Assembly: GCF_001426685.1 (NCBI RefSeq)
Contig: NZ_LMFB01000009.1
Location: 386,454 to 450,453, forward strand
Source: Rhizobium sp. Root483D2
Lineage (GTDB): Bacteria; Pseudomonadota; Alphaproteobacteria; Rhizobiales; Rhizobiaceae
Length of the DNA stretch: 64,000 nt
Reading direction: 5' to 3'
The first letter of the stretch is position 1. Each line of letters begins with the position of its first letter. Shown in pieces: positions 25,730 through 34,501 of this stretch. The notes under the pieces were generated by a model, which worked only from the letters and a program-made list of their open reading frames with translations, was not told the DNA's origin and ran no database searches. The translations under genes and the position numbers were made by a program.

Positions 25730-26697
25730 CGGGTTTTTCCCCTTACGAGCAGGATCAGGAAGACAAGACCACCGGCAAATTCGATGACAATGCCGACGGC
25801 CGTATCGAATGCGAAGAGCCGTTCCAGAACGAGTTGGCCGCCGACAAGGCTGATGATGGCGGCAAGGATCGCTGCCGGCAGCGTGAAACGGTGCAGGCTG
25901 AGCGGCATCATCTGATGGGCAAGGCTTGCCACCAGCAGGCCGAAGAAGGTGACAGGTCCGACGAGCGCCGTCGAGACCGAGACGAAGATGGCGATCAGCA
26001 CGAGGATCTGTGTCGTGACGCGGCGATGATCGACCCCAAGCGTGATCGCGTTCTCGCGGCCAAGCGACAGGATGTCGTATGTGTGAAACAGCCGCCATGC
26101 TCCCAGGCTTGCCGCACTGATCAGGACAGCGGATAAGGCCAGAAGGCCAGTATCGAAACTATTGAAGCTGGCAAACAGGCGATCCTGCAGCACGATGAAA
26201 TCATTGGGATCGATGACGCGCTGGAGAAAGCTGGAGATGCTGCGGAACAGGATGCCGAAGATGATGCCAACCAGCATCAGCACATGCAGGCTGCGCACCG
26301 CGCCCGAGAACAGCCAGCGGTACAACAGGCAGGAGAACAGCACCATGGCGCCGCATTCGGCAACGAAAAGCAAGCGCGGATCGAGCGCACTTGTTGCCTG
26401 AGCGCCCAGAAAGAAGACCAGGATCGTCTGGATCAGCGCATAGAGCGCATCGAAGCCCATGATCGAGGGCGTCAGGATCCGATTGTTGGTGATGGTCTGG
26501 AACAGGATGGTCGAGACGGCGATGGCATAGGCGACGAGCAGCATGCCCAAAAGCTTGGCACCGCGAAACGGAAGAATGAACGACCAGCTTCCCTTCGCAT
26601 CCAGCGTCATGAAGGCGCAGCAGACGGCCAGCGCCAGAATGCCAAGCACGATCAGGGTGCGCCGGGAGCTGCTAAGGAGAACGGCTCTAGGCTGCAC
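25726..26697 (-). CDS. Siderophore ABC transporter permease (FecCD family, second)
   Basis: A 323-residue FecCD-type permease with about nine hydrophobic segments. The family motif around SLGRENAITLGVDHRRVTTQ and the later PVTFFGLLVASLAHQMM are visible. GTG 26697 is chosen because GGAGG lies about seven bases upstream and it gives the usual length; the open frame extends further but without similarity. It overlaps the upstream permease gene by 11 bases and the downstream ATPase gene by four. Resembles the FatC/CeuC/YclO branch used for catecholate or carboxylate siderophores. Confidence 0.92.
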   Translation of the reverse strand: MQPRAVLLSSSRRTLIVLGILALAVCCAFMTLDAKGSWSFILPFRGAKLLGMLLVAYAIAVSTILFQTITNNRILTPSIMGFDALYALIQTILVFFLGAQATSALDPRLLFVAECGAMVLFSCLLYRWLFSGAVRSLHVLMLVGIIFGILFRSISSFLQRVIDPNDFIVLQDRLFASFNSFDTGLLALSAVLISAASLGAWRLFHTYDILSLGRENAITLGVDHRRVTTQILVLIAIFVSVSTALVGPVTFFGLLVASLAHQMMPLSLHRFTLPAAILAAIISLVGGQLVLERLFAFDTAVGIVIEFAGGLVFLILLVRGKTR

Positions 26698-27652
26698 GCG
26701 AGCGCCTCCGAAGCACGAGATAAAGGAAGAAGGCGCTTCCGAGCACGCCAAGCACATTGCCGACCGGGATTTCGAAGGGCGCGATGACCAGGCGGCCGAC
26801 CATGTCGCAGGTAAGCACGAGCCCCGCTCCACAGATCGCGACCCAAGGCAGCGAGCGCCGCAGCCTGTCCCCCATCACCATGGCGACGACATTGGGGACG
26901 ATGAGGCCGAGGAACGGCACCATGCCGACGGTCACCACCACGGCGGCCGTGACCATCGAGACGATGACGAGACCGAATGCGACGACGCGGCCGTAGTTGA
27001 CGCCGAGATTGGTGGCGAAAGCCTCGCCCATGCCGATGACGGTGAAACGGTCGGCTGCGGCATAGGCGAGCGCCGTTAACCCCAGTGTGAGCCACAGAAG
27101 CTCGTAGCGCCCGCGCAGAACGGCGGAAAAGTCGCCGGTTGTCCAGGCGCCCAGCGACTGCATCATGTCGTAGCGATAGGCAAAGAAGGTCGTGATGGCA
27201 TTGATGATGCCGCCGAGCATGATACCGACAAGCGGCACCATCAGCGGTGTGCGCAGTGGAATGCGGCTGAGGATCAACAGAAACAGGCTGGTACCGGCCA
27301 GTGCGAAGAGTGTCGCAACCAGCATCTTCACGGAAACCGGCAATTCCGGCGCCAAAAGCAGCACGAAGAGGATACCGAGACCGGCGGATTCCACCGTGCC
27401 GGCGGTCGACGGTTCGACAAAGCGGTTGCGCGCCAGCATCTGCATGATCGTGCCGCACACGGCCATGCCGGCGCCGGCAAAGATCAGCGCCAGCGTGCGC
27501 GGGATGCGGACCTCGACAAGCACCAGCCGCGCAGTCGCATTCTCTCCGGATAGGAGGCCGGACAGCGAAATGTCGCTGACGCCGATAAGGACGCTCGCGA
27601 CCGACAGCAGCAACAGGGCTGTAAAGGCAAAGAAATATTTCAAAACGCGCAT
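26687..27652 (-). CDS. Siderophore ABC transporter permease (FecCD family, first)
   Basis: A 321-residue FecCD permease. It opens with a helix (FFAFTALLLLSVASVLIGVS), then VRIPRTLALIFAGAGMAVCG, the family signature RxPR...GA.LA-like region, and later MVPFLGLIVPNVVAM and a GRLVIAPFEIPVGNVLGVLG end, typical of the YclN/FatD branch. ATG 27652 is the natural start; the frame upstream of it is open but unrelated. It pairs with the next permease, which begins inside its 3' end. The 47-bp gap to the binding-protein gene suggests one transcript. Confidence 0.92.
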   Translation of the reverse strand: MRVLKYFFAFTALLLLSVASVLIGVSDISLSGLLSGENATARLVLVEVRIPRTLALIFAGAGMAVCGTIMQMLARNRFVEPSTAGTVESAGLGILFVLLLAPELPVSVKMLVATLFALAGTSLFLLILSRIPLRTPLMVPLVGIMLGGIINAITTFFAYRYDMMQSLGAWTTGDFSAVLRGRYELLWLTLGLTALAYAAADRFTVIGMGEAFATNLGVNYGRVVAFGLVIVSMVTAAVVVTVGMVPFLGLIVPNVVAMVMGDRLRRSLPWVAICGAGLVLTCDMVGRLVIAPFEIPVGNVLGVLGSAFFLYLVLRRRSRAA

Positions 27653-27699
27653 GCACCAGTGATGTCGATGGGAGGCCGTAGCCGGCCCCCCGTCAGTTT

Positions 27700-28623
27700 T
27701 CAATCCTTGCTGAACGCTGTTGTCAACTGATCGACCGTGCGCTGCATGGCGGAGATGCCGCTGCCGACCAGATACCAGGCGCCGGAATCGACATAGACGA
27801 GATGACCGGCCTGCCATGCCTTGGTCTTGCGCACGATTTCGTTGTCGAGAAACTGCGCGGCGGCAACGCCTTCGTCGCCGATTGCGGCGTCGCGGTCGAG
27901 GACGATGAGCCAGTCCGGATTGGTCTCCAGGATATATTCGAACGAAACCGCCTGGCCGTGGCCGCCGGCCTGCGGGGTTTCCGCCGCCGGCGCGATGCCA
28001 TAGACGCTGTGGATCATGCCGAAACGGGAGCCGGGACCAAAAGCGCTGATCTTTCCACCGGCCGTCAGGATGAACAGGCCCGTGCCCTTGCCGTTTGCAA
28101 GTGTCTTGAGACCGTCAACCGAACTATCAAGCTTGGCAAGGAGAGCATCAGCCTGCGGTTTCTTGTCAAACAGGCCACCAAGTGTCTCCACATTGGCCTT
28201 TGCTTCGGGGAAGAAGTTTTTCGCATCCACGGAAAGGTCGATGGTCGGTGCGATCTTGGCGAGTTCCGCATATTTGCCGGACGAGCGGCCAGCAACGATG
28301 ATGAGGTCCGGTTCGGCGGCATTGACCGCCTCATAATCCGGTTCGAACAGCGTGCCGGCTTTCAGGTATTTGGCGTCATTAAAGCTCTTCAGATAGTCCG
28401 GTTTGGGGCCGCTGGGCACGCCGGCGACTTCGACGCCGAGCGCTGTGAGCGTGTCGAGCGAGGCTAGATCGAAGACGAGAATTTTTTCCGGCTTGGCGGG
28501 CAATGCCGTTTCGCCCTGTTTGTGCTTGATGACGATATCGGCCGCAACAGACGCGCTGCCGAAGGCGGCGGCCGCTGTGAAGGCAAGTGCTGCAAGCAGC
28601 GATGCGGGCTTGAAGAAACTCAT
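27700..28623 (-). CDS. Siderophore ABC transporter, periplasmic binding protein
   Basis: A 307-residue FatB/YclQ/CeuE-type binding protein. A Sec signal (SLLAALAFTAAAAFGSASVA) ends before ADIVIKHKQG. The mature part has PEKILVFDLASLDTLTALGV, EPDLIIVAGRSS and YAELAKIAPTIDLSVD, the usual pattern for iron-siderophore receptors of this class. AAGGGAG precedes the ATG. It binds the ferric chelate once the TonB receptor has passed it across the outer membrane. The 73-bp gap to the receptor gene contains a strong hairpin (28669-28691). Confidence 0.93.
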   Translation of the reverse strand: MSFFKPASLLAALAFTAAAAFGSASVAADIVIKHKQGETALPAKPEKILVFDLASLDTLTALGVEVAGVPSGPKPDYLKSFNDAKYLKAGTLFEPDYEAVNAAEPDLIIVAGRSSGKYAELAKIAPTIDLSVDAKNFFPEAKANVETLGGLFDKKPQADALLAKLDSSVDGLKTLANGKGTGLFILTAGGKISAFGPGSRFGMIHSVYGIAPAAETPQAGGHGQAVSFEYILETNPDWLIVLDRDAAIGDEGVAAAQFLDNEIVRKTKAWQAGHLVYVDSGAWYLVGSGISAMQRTVDQLTTAFSKD

Positions 28624-28668
28624 GCGATAACTCCCTTGGCCTCGTCGAGACCGCCATTCCATGAAGAG

Positions 28669-28691
28669 AAGCGCGGGGAAACCCCGCGCTT
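28669..28691 (-). terminator. Hairpin between TonB receptor and binding-protein genes
   Basis: AAGCGCGGGG and CCCCGCGCTT form a perfect 10-bp stem with a 3-base loop. It starts six bases beyond the receptor stop codon on the minus strand. No T-run follows, so a partial terminator or mRNA stabiliser between the receptor and the ABC importer is likely, setting different expression levels. Confidence 0.6.
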
Positions 28692-28696
28692 GATGT

Positions 28697-30805
28697 TTAG
28701 AACTGCGTTTTCATGCTGATCCAGAGCCGGCGGCCCTCCATCACCGTATTGAAATCCGTCGCTTCCACCTTCTTGTCCAAGATGTTGTAAACGGCGGCAT
28801 TCAGCGTCACCGTATCGTTGACTGCATATTGCAGGCCGAAATCGAGCGTCGCATAGGGGTCGTATTTGCGGCCCGGCTGACCGTTGATGGTCACAGCCTT
28901 GCCGTTGGTGCCGATGCGGGCACCGGCTGCAATCTCAGAACCGTGATAATTGGCGCTCGTCCAGGTCGTCAAGCCCTCGATGCCGGTCGTCCAGTCGGCG
29001 CGGATATTGGCCGTATGCTCCGGCGTGCGGGCGAGCGGAAAGCCTGAATAGAGGCCAGTCTTCTGCTCCGACTTGGTATAGGTGTAGCTTGCCCGCAGCG
29101 AAAGATCCGGCGTCGCATGCCAGGTGGCAGCCAGTTCGACGCCCTGCATCACGGCGTCATCCATATTGTAGTTGTACCAGAGGCGATAGTTCGGGTCCTC
29201 GTCCCAGCGGGCCGGGGTGCCATCGGCGTTCAGTACCATGGCATTGCCGATCTTGTCCTTGAAGTCGGTATAGAAATAAGTGCCGCTCAAAAGGACGTCG
29301 CCATTATCCCAGATGGCGCCAAGTTCGTAGCTGGTGCTGCTCTCGGCCTTGAGGTTCGGATCGCCGATGATGACGCCGCAGGTGCCGGCCGGGCCATAGG
29401 TGCAGCCGCCGCCGCCGGTGGTCATGGCATAGCCCGGCGCGATCTGGCGGATTTCCGGCGCACGGAAGCCTGTCGATACGCCACCCTTCACCGTCAGTTC
29501 GTTCGTCGCATTCCAAACGCCGTAGAGACGCGGGCTGAAATGGGAGCCGTACTGTTCGTGGTGATCCATGCGCAGGCCGCCGGTCAGTGCAAAGTCATCG
29601 ACCATGCGCCATTCGTCTTCCGCAAAAAGCGCCCATTGCGTTGCGGAAAACGTCTCTGTTTGACCTGAGCGGCGGCCGGGGTTCTGGTCGTTCAACCGCG
29701 CTTCGAAATACTGGCCACCGGTGACCAGCGTGTGTTCACCCAGCAGATCGAAGGGCGTGGTGAACTTTCCGTCGATGACGGTGTTGCGGATTTCCGGTCT
29801 GCGAGGATCGAGATCGTAGCGTCCGGAAACCGGGTTATAAGTATAAGCGTCGCGTTGGCCCCATTCCTGTTGAATGGAAAAATCGGAGGTGGTCGGCCCC
29901 CAACGGCCGGTATGGGACAGCGACCAGCGGTCGCGTGAATTGACCCGGTAGGCTTCGTTATCTCCAACATCCAGCGTGTTGCCGATCGTTTCGTTGCGGC
30001 GTATGCGCTGGCGTCCGCCTTCCAGGGCGATGTCGTGATCTTCGTTCGGCGTCCAGGTCAGGCGGCCTGAAAGGTCGAAATCCTTGGCGCCGAGAACGCC
30101 GCCGAGCAGTTCGTCTTCGCCCCGGCGATATCCGCTTCCCCAAAGCTGAAGGCCGAGCGTATCCTGAATAAGCGGACCGTTCGCATACCAGGAGACCTTG
30201 CCGCTATCGCCAAAGCGGGAATGTTGCTGGAGCGTGCCTTCCGTGGTGACGGAGCCCGACCAGGCGGTGCCGATCTTGCGGGTGATGATGTTGATGACGC
30301 CGCCCATGGCATCGGAGCCATAGAGCGAGGACATCGGCCCCCTCACGACCTCGATGCGCTCGATCGCCGAAAGCGGCGGAATGAAGCTCTGCTCATAACC
30401 GGCGCTGCCGTTCGGGCGCGCATCGCGGGTGCCCTGGCGTTTGCCGTCCACCAGAATCAGCGTGTAGGTGCCCGGCAAGCCACGAATGAAGATGTCTCTT
30501 TCGTTGGCGGTGCCGGTCACCGACACGCCCTGAACCTCGCGCAGCGCGTCGGTCAAGTCGCGGAAAGAGCCCTTTTCCAGCTCTTCACGCGTGACGACGG
30601 TAATGCTTGCGGGCGCTTCCTTGACGCTCTGCTCGAAACCGCTGGCGGTGACGACGATCTGCTCCAGAGCGGTGGCTTCTTCCTGAGCCTGTGCGAATGC
30701 GCAAGCCGGTGCCATCAACGCCGTGGCTGTCATCAGGATGGCACAATGCTGCCGGGTTCGTCCGCCTTGATGCGGATTGTCTTTTGTCGTTGTCACGTCC
30801 GTCAT
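28697..30805 (-). CDS. TonB-dependent siderophore receptor
   Basis: A 702-residue outer-membrane receptor. A signal peptide (CAILMTATALMAPACAFAQA) is followed by a TonB-box-like TALEQIVVTAS, a plug domain with IFIRGLPGTYTLILVDGKRQ and YGSDAMGGVINIITRK, and a 22-strand barrel ending in aromatic F (SMKTQF). Resemblance is to FepA/CirA/ViuA-like ferric-siderophore receptors. ATG 30805 is chosen for GGGGG upstream; two other in-frame ATGs at 30820 and 30826 exist. A probable Irr box lies about 100 bp upstream, consistent with iron-dependent control. The ligand is unknown. Confidence 0.94.
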   Translation of the reverse strand: MTDVTTTKDNPHQGGRTRQHCAILMTATALMAPACAFAQAQEEATALEQIVVTASGFEQSVKEAPASITVVTREELEKGSFRDLTDALREVQGVSVTGTANERDIFIRGLPGTYTLILVDGKRQGTRDARPNGSAGYEQSFIPPLSAIERIEVVRGPMSSLYGSDAMGGVINIITRKIGTAWSGSVTTEGTLQQHSRFGDSGKVSWYANGPLIQDTLGLQLWGSGYRRGEDELLGGVLGAKDFDLSGRLTWTPNEDHDIALEGGRQRIRRNETIGNTLDVGDNEAYRVNSRDRWSLSHTGRWGPTTSDFSIQQEWGQRDAYTYNPVSGRYDLDPRRPEIRNTVIDGKFTTPFDLLGEHTLVTGGQYFEARLNDQNPGRRSGQTETFSATQWALFAEDEWRMVDDFALTGGLRMDHHEQYGSHFSPRLYGVWNATNELTVKGGVSTGFRAPEIRQIAPGYAMTTGGGGCTYGPAGTCGVIIGDPNLKAESSTSYELGAIWDNGDVLLSGTYFYTDFKDKIGNAMVLNADGTPARWDEDPNYRLWYNYNMDDAVMQGVELAATWHATPDLSLRASYTYTKSEQKTGLYSGFPLARTPEHTANIRADWTTGIEGLTTWTSANYHGSEIAAGARIGTNGKAVTINGQPGRKYDPYATLDFGLQYAVNDTVTLNAAVYNILDKKVEATDFNTVMEGRRLWISMKTQF

Positions 30806-30905
30806 GGATGCCCCCTGCATTAACATCTGTGTTATTCCTCGTGGTCTTAACTTGAGGAAACCGTTCCACTTATGTAGTCGGTATACGGGCGGTCAATGAC
30901 GATGA

Positions 30906-30922
30906 TTTCGAATGGTTCTAAA
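30906..30922. promoter_or_regulatory. Iron-control element (Irr box), near consensus
   Basis: TTTCGAATGGTTCTAAA matches the rhizobial ICE consensus TTTAGAA-N3-TTCTAAA at 13 of 14 defined positions (C replaces A at position 4). It sits between the divergent TonB receptor and the LysR-TrpD2 fusion gene: about 100 bp upstream of the receptor start and 34 bp upstream of GTG 30957. In Rhizobiales, Irr bound close to a start usually represses and further upstream can activate. The match was seen directly; regulation by Irr is inferred. Confidence 0.7.
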
Positions 30923-30956
30923 TTCGAATTATCGCAACTTGCAGAGGCTGGACGGC

Positions 30957-32435
30957 GTGAAATCGGATGGTGACATGGCAGAAGCGAACGGCGAAGACGG
31001 TGCAGGAAAACTGGACCGTCCAAACCAGTTGCGCCTGCTCGTGGTCTTCGATGCGCTGTTGCGGGAAGGGAGCGTTGGGAAGGCCGCCGCCGGTCTTGGT
31101 CTGCAAAGTTCGGCGGTCAGCCGCATGCTGGGGCAATTGCGCGACATGTATGGTGACCCGCTTTTTGTGCGCACGGCAAAGGGCCTGGTGCCGACGCCGC
31201 TCGCCGAGGGGCTGCGGCTGCGCCTGCGGGCGCTGGCTGCCGAAACCGAGCAGCTGATCCTTGCGCCGCTTGCCATGCCGGTTTCGGGCGCGCCAGCGGT
31301 TGCCGACGGCTGGACACGATCGCCGCTGATCGCCGCGCCGCCGCTTGCCGTGCGCCGAAGCGCACTTTTGCAAGGCGAGCCTCCACCGGAAGCATTCGCC
31401 CGCAAGCTCGCCCGCATCGGCCATAATGCAGAGCCGCAAAAACGGCTTGCGAAATACATCGCCACCGCCGGAAACGGCATCGGCCGAAGCCGTCCGCTGA
31501 CGATAGAAGAGGCCGAAGACGCACTGGCGATCGTGCTTGCGGGCGAGGCCGATCCGGTGCAGGCCGGCGCGCTTCTGGCCATCTTGCAATACCGGGGTGC
31601 GAGCGCTGCGGAGATGGCGGGCTTCGTGAAAGCCTTGCGCCGCCATGTCGGTGCCTATGCGCCATCCGATGGCCTGGCCGATCTGGACTGGCCGGCCTAT
31701 CTTTCGCCAAGGCTCCGAAGCCCGCCGTGGTTCCTGCATGCGGCAAGACTGGTCGCCCAGGCCGGATACAGGGTCATCCTGCACGGTCATTTTGGTCATG
31801 GACCCGATGCCGGCAAGCTCGAACTGGCAGCCGAAACCGCCAGCATTCCGGTTTGCGCATCTCTGAGTGAGGCAAAGCTGGCGCTTGCCAACCGTTCGAT
31901 CGCCTATCTGCCAATCGGCGCAGCCTCGCCCCAGATCCAGAGCCTGTTCGGGCTGTATTCCATTCTGGAAATGCGCCTGCCGGTCAATGCGGTCGTGCGG
32001 CTGTTGAACCCGCTGGGCGCGCCGGCAAGCCTGCTCGGCGTCACGCTGTCCTCGCAGCGCGATATCATGCGCGATACGGCGATGCTGCTCGGCGTCCACG
32101 ATATGTCGATCCTCGGCGGCAATCGCGATTTCGCGGAGGCCACGCCGTTTCGCGCAACGGAACTTTATAGACTGGTGGGCGGCGAGCCATTCGATACGCG
32201 CATTGCCGCGCGCCGGAATATCGCGGCGGTGACCCCGCCCGTTGCCTATACCAGCCGTGAATATTGGAATGCGGTGTGGACCGGTGCTGCGCGCGATGAT
32301 GCAGCTGTGGCGGTCATTGTGGATACGGCTGCAGCCGCCTTGCTGACGATGCCAGCCTGCCCGCTGCAATCGTTCGACGCCGCGAGGGCGGCAGCCTCAA
32401 CGCTGTGGAGCGAACGCGGGATGGCCAAAGCTTAG
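30957..32435 (+). CDS. LysR-type HTH fused to a TrpD2/YbiB-like glycosyltransferase-3 domain
   Basis: A 492-residue two-part protein. The first 80 or so residues form a LysR/NodD-type winged helix (LLVVFDALLREGSVGKAAAG, SSAVSRMLGQLRDMYGDPLF, KGLVPTPLAEGL). The LysR effector domain is absent; instead from about residue 140 follows an anthranilate-phosphoribosyltransferase-like fold of the TrpD2/YbiB branch: HNAEPQKRLAKYIATAGNGI, LTIEEAEDALAIVLAGEADP, YRVILHGHFGHGPDAGK and AYLPIGAAS. The GTGGD loop of true TrpD is missing. GTG 30957 is preferred because ATG 30912 lies inside the iron box; ATG 30975 is also possible. Known YbiB binds nucleic acid, so a regulator is plausible. Confidence 0.82.
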   Translation: MKSDGDMAEANGEDGAGKLDRPNQLRLLVVFDALLREGSVGKAAAGLGLQSSAVSRMLGQLRDMYGDPLFVRTAKGLVPTPLAEGLRLRLRALAAETEQLILAPLAMPVSGAPAVADGWTRSPLIAAPPLAVRRSALLQGEPPPEAFARKLARIGHNAEPQKRLAKYIATAGNGIGRSRPLTIEEAEDALAIVLAGEADPVQAGALLAILQYRGASAAEMAGFVKALRRHVGAYAPSDGLADLDWPAYLSPRLRSPPWFLHAARLVAQAGYRVILHGHFGHGPDAGKLELAAETASIPVCASLSEAKLALANRSIAYLPIGAASPQIQSLFGLYSILEMRLPVNAVVRLLNPLGAPASLLGVTLSSQRDIMRDTAMLLGVHDMSILGGNRDFAEATPFRATELYRLVGGEPFDTRIAARRNIAAVTPPVAYTSREYWNAVWTGAARDDAAVAVIVDTAAAALLTMPACPLQSFDAARAAASTLWSERGMAKA

Positions 32436-32526
32436 ACCATTTTCCGTGCGTATTTCTCGCTGCTCTGCGCCAACTTAAAGACGCCGTGAGCGAGCCCAAA
32501 CGATCAGAATCCACCAGACCGTGCGC

Positions 32527-34119
32527 TCATTTATGGACTGCCATATTGGGCTCATGCCTGGCGATATAGGCCAAGGCATCTGCGGCAGGCATGGCGCGGC
32601 CAAACAGATAGCCTTGTCCCTGCTGGCATCCCTGCGCCAGCAGCGCTGCGGCCTGTGAGGGCAGCTCGATGCCTTCGACGGTGACGTTCAGACCCAGTCC
32701 CTGGCTTAATCCCATCAGACCGCGGATCAGCGCGGAGGCTTCGGCATCCTCTTCCATCTTGTCGATAAAGCTCCGGTCGATCTTGATCCGGTCGACCTTG
32801 AAATTGCGCAGATGGTAGAGGTTGGAATAGCCGGTGCCGAAATCATCCAGTGCAACGCGCACGCCCGCTTCGCGCAGGGCGCCGACCACCTGTTGGGCGC
32901 CTTCGAGGTCCTGCACCAGCGCCGATTCCGTAATCTCGATTTCAAGCCTGTATGGGGGCAATCCGGCTTCTCCGAGAATGGAGAGAATGCGCAAGCCCAG
33001 GGTCCGGTCTTTCAGTTGAGATGCCGAAATATTGAATGCCAAGGTCATATCGTTTGGCCATTGGCATGCCGCCTGCGCGGCCTGGCGCAGCAGATGGTCG
33101 GTCAGTTCGCTCATCAGACCGCAGCTTTCGGCGATGGGGATGAAGCGATCCGGCGGCACGTTGCCGAGTTCCGGGTGCTTCCAGCGGGCAAGAGCCTCGA
33201 ACCCGGCAATATCGGCGGTTTGAAGATTCATCAACGGCTGGTAATGCGGCTGTATCGTCCCCTGTTTCAAGGCGGTGCGGAATTCACGTTCGATCAGGTC
33301 GCGTTCGCGAACATGCGCATCCATGCCGGCTTCGAAAACGCAAAGCGCCGAACCGGGTTCGGCTTTGGCGCGGTAAAGGGCAATATCCGCCTTGCGCATG
33401 ATTTCGGGCGCGTCGCCGCCGTTTTGGGCCAGCAGCGTGATGCCAATGGCGACACCGATCTGATGCTGGATGGAACCGACGGTGATTGGTTGGTCCAGCT
33501 CATGGATGACCCGCAGCGCAAGGGCCTTGGCGTCGTCTTCACCAGTTCCCAGATGCGCCAGGATCGCGAATTCGTCGCCGCCAAACCGCGCCACCAGATC
33601 CTGTTGCCGGATCGCATGCTGCAGGCGTTTTGCGACATGAATGAGCACATCGTCACCCGCGCCATGCCCGTAGACATCGTTGACGCGCTTGAAATCGTTC
33701 AAATCCAAAAGCAGGACCGCGTGAAGCTCGTTCGCTCTGGAGCGTTTGGACAGGATGGCCTTGAGAGCTTCATCGAACTGGCGGCGGTTGGGCAATCCCG
33801 TCAGAGCATCCTGATGGGCAAGCCTGTGGGCGTGCGATTCCGCTTCGATCCGGCGCGCCACTTCGCGGCGCTGAAGAAAAACCACCCTCCAGCAGAGCAA
33901 AAGCAGGCCGCCCAACATGATCTGCGCAAGGATCAGCGCCTCGCCGAGATCGATGGCATGCTCGTGCACAGATTTGTCGGGGGCGTCCGAAAATATGTTA
34001 TACTCATAAGCAGCGAAGATGGCGGCACCCAGCAGGAATGCAGCCAAAATAACCTCTTCCAGCATGGGCCAACGGCGCCTTGCTGCGGTGATGCGCGGTA
34101 TTGCTGAGGAAATCTCCAT
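32527..34119 (-). CDS. Membrane-bound GGDEF-EAL cyclic-di-GMP protein
   Basis: A 530-residue protein. Two hydrophobic helices (about residues 22-40 and 62-82) enclose a short periplasmic loop. A diguanylate cyclase domain follows with an intact GGDEF at 180-184 and an inhibitory I-site RQQD at 171-174, five residues before it. The EAL phosphodiesterase domain has EAL at 308-310 (GFEALARW) and DDFGTGYSN, also intact. Both activities are therefore possible; which prevails cannot be told from sequence. The neighbouring gene on the other side is convergent with the TrpD2 fusion, so it is its own unit. Confidence 0.92.
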   Translation of the reverse strand: MEISSAIPRITAARRRWPMLEEVILAAFLLGAAIFAAYEYNIFSDAPDKSVHEHAIDLGEALILAQIMLGGLLLLCWRVVFLQRREVARRIEAESHAHRLAHQDALTGLPNRRQFDEALKAILSKRSRANELHAVLLLDLNDFKRVNDVYGHGAGDDVLIHVAKRLQHAIRQQDLVARFGGDEFAILAHLGTGEDDAKALALRVIHELDQPITVGSIQHQIGVAIGITLLAQNGGDAPEIMRKADIALYRAKAEPGSALCVFEAGMDAHVRERDLIEREFRTALKQGTIQPHYQPLMNLQTADIAGFEALARWKHPELGNVPPDRFIPIAESCGLMSELTDHLLRQAAQAACQWPNDMTLAFNISASQLKDRTLGLRILSILGEAGLPPYRLEIEITESALVQDLEGAQQVVGALREAGVRVALDDFGTGYSNLYHLRNFKVDRIKIDRSFIDKMEEDAEASALIRGLMGLSQGLGLNVTVEGIELPSQAAALLAQGCQQGQGYLFGRAMPAADALAYIARHEPNMAVHK

Positions 34120-34501
34120 GGTTCAACCTGCCTGGTTTGCCGGAATTCTAGAACGGTAGACATTGCAAAACAGAAATCCAAAGACTCTCTCTCGCGTGTT
34201 TGGCAGGCCCTCCCCGATATCAAACAGGAATTTTGCGGACTGACATTAATGTATAATGTGCTAAAACACAATCGGACGTAGACTGGAATCCAGATCATCG
34301 CGCCGGACGGGGAGGCACGGTGCAAATTTCGGTGTGGACTTGCGCTGGCGCGAAACCAGCTCGGCGGCCGCAGCGCGCCGGTTCATGCATCTGGCTTGCA
34401 ACCTACATGCCGTGACCGAGAGTGGCCTTGCCGGAATTGGTTGCAGATGTGTATAGCGCAAGCCCGCCGATTGGGAATCAACGGAGTTCTATAGCAAGAC
34501 C
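34120..34501. other. Intergenic region, no gene recognised
   Basis: This 382-bp region lies between the GGDEF-EAL gene (leftward) and the double-wHTH gene (rightward). It should hold both promoters. A TATAAT hexamer occurs at 34252-34257 with no well-spaced -35 box. A minus-strand frame at 34261-34461 has no resemblance to a known protein. Nothing else was recognised. Confidence 0.5.

Noticed and set aside
28695..28712. TTTAGAA-CTG-CGTTTTC, half match to the Irr box
   Set aside because: Only the left half matches, and it lies within the receptor stop region; chance similarity.
30918..32369. Minus-strand open frame of 483 codons opposite the LysR-TrpD2 fusion
   Set aside because: The plus-strand frame matches two protein families across its length; the antisense frame matches none.
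34261..34461. Minus-strand frame of 66 codons upstream of the GGDEF-EAL gene
   Set aside because: No ribosome site and no resemblance; lies in the expected promoter region.
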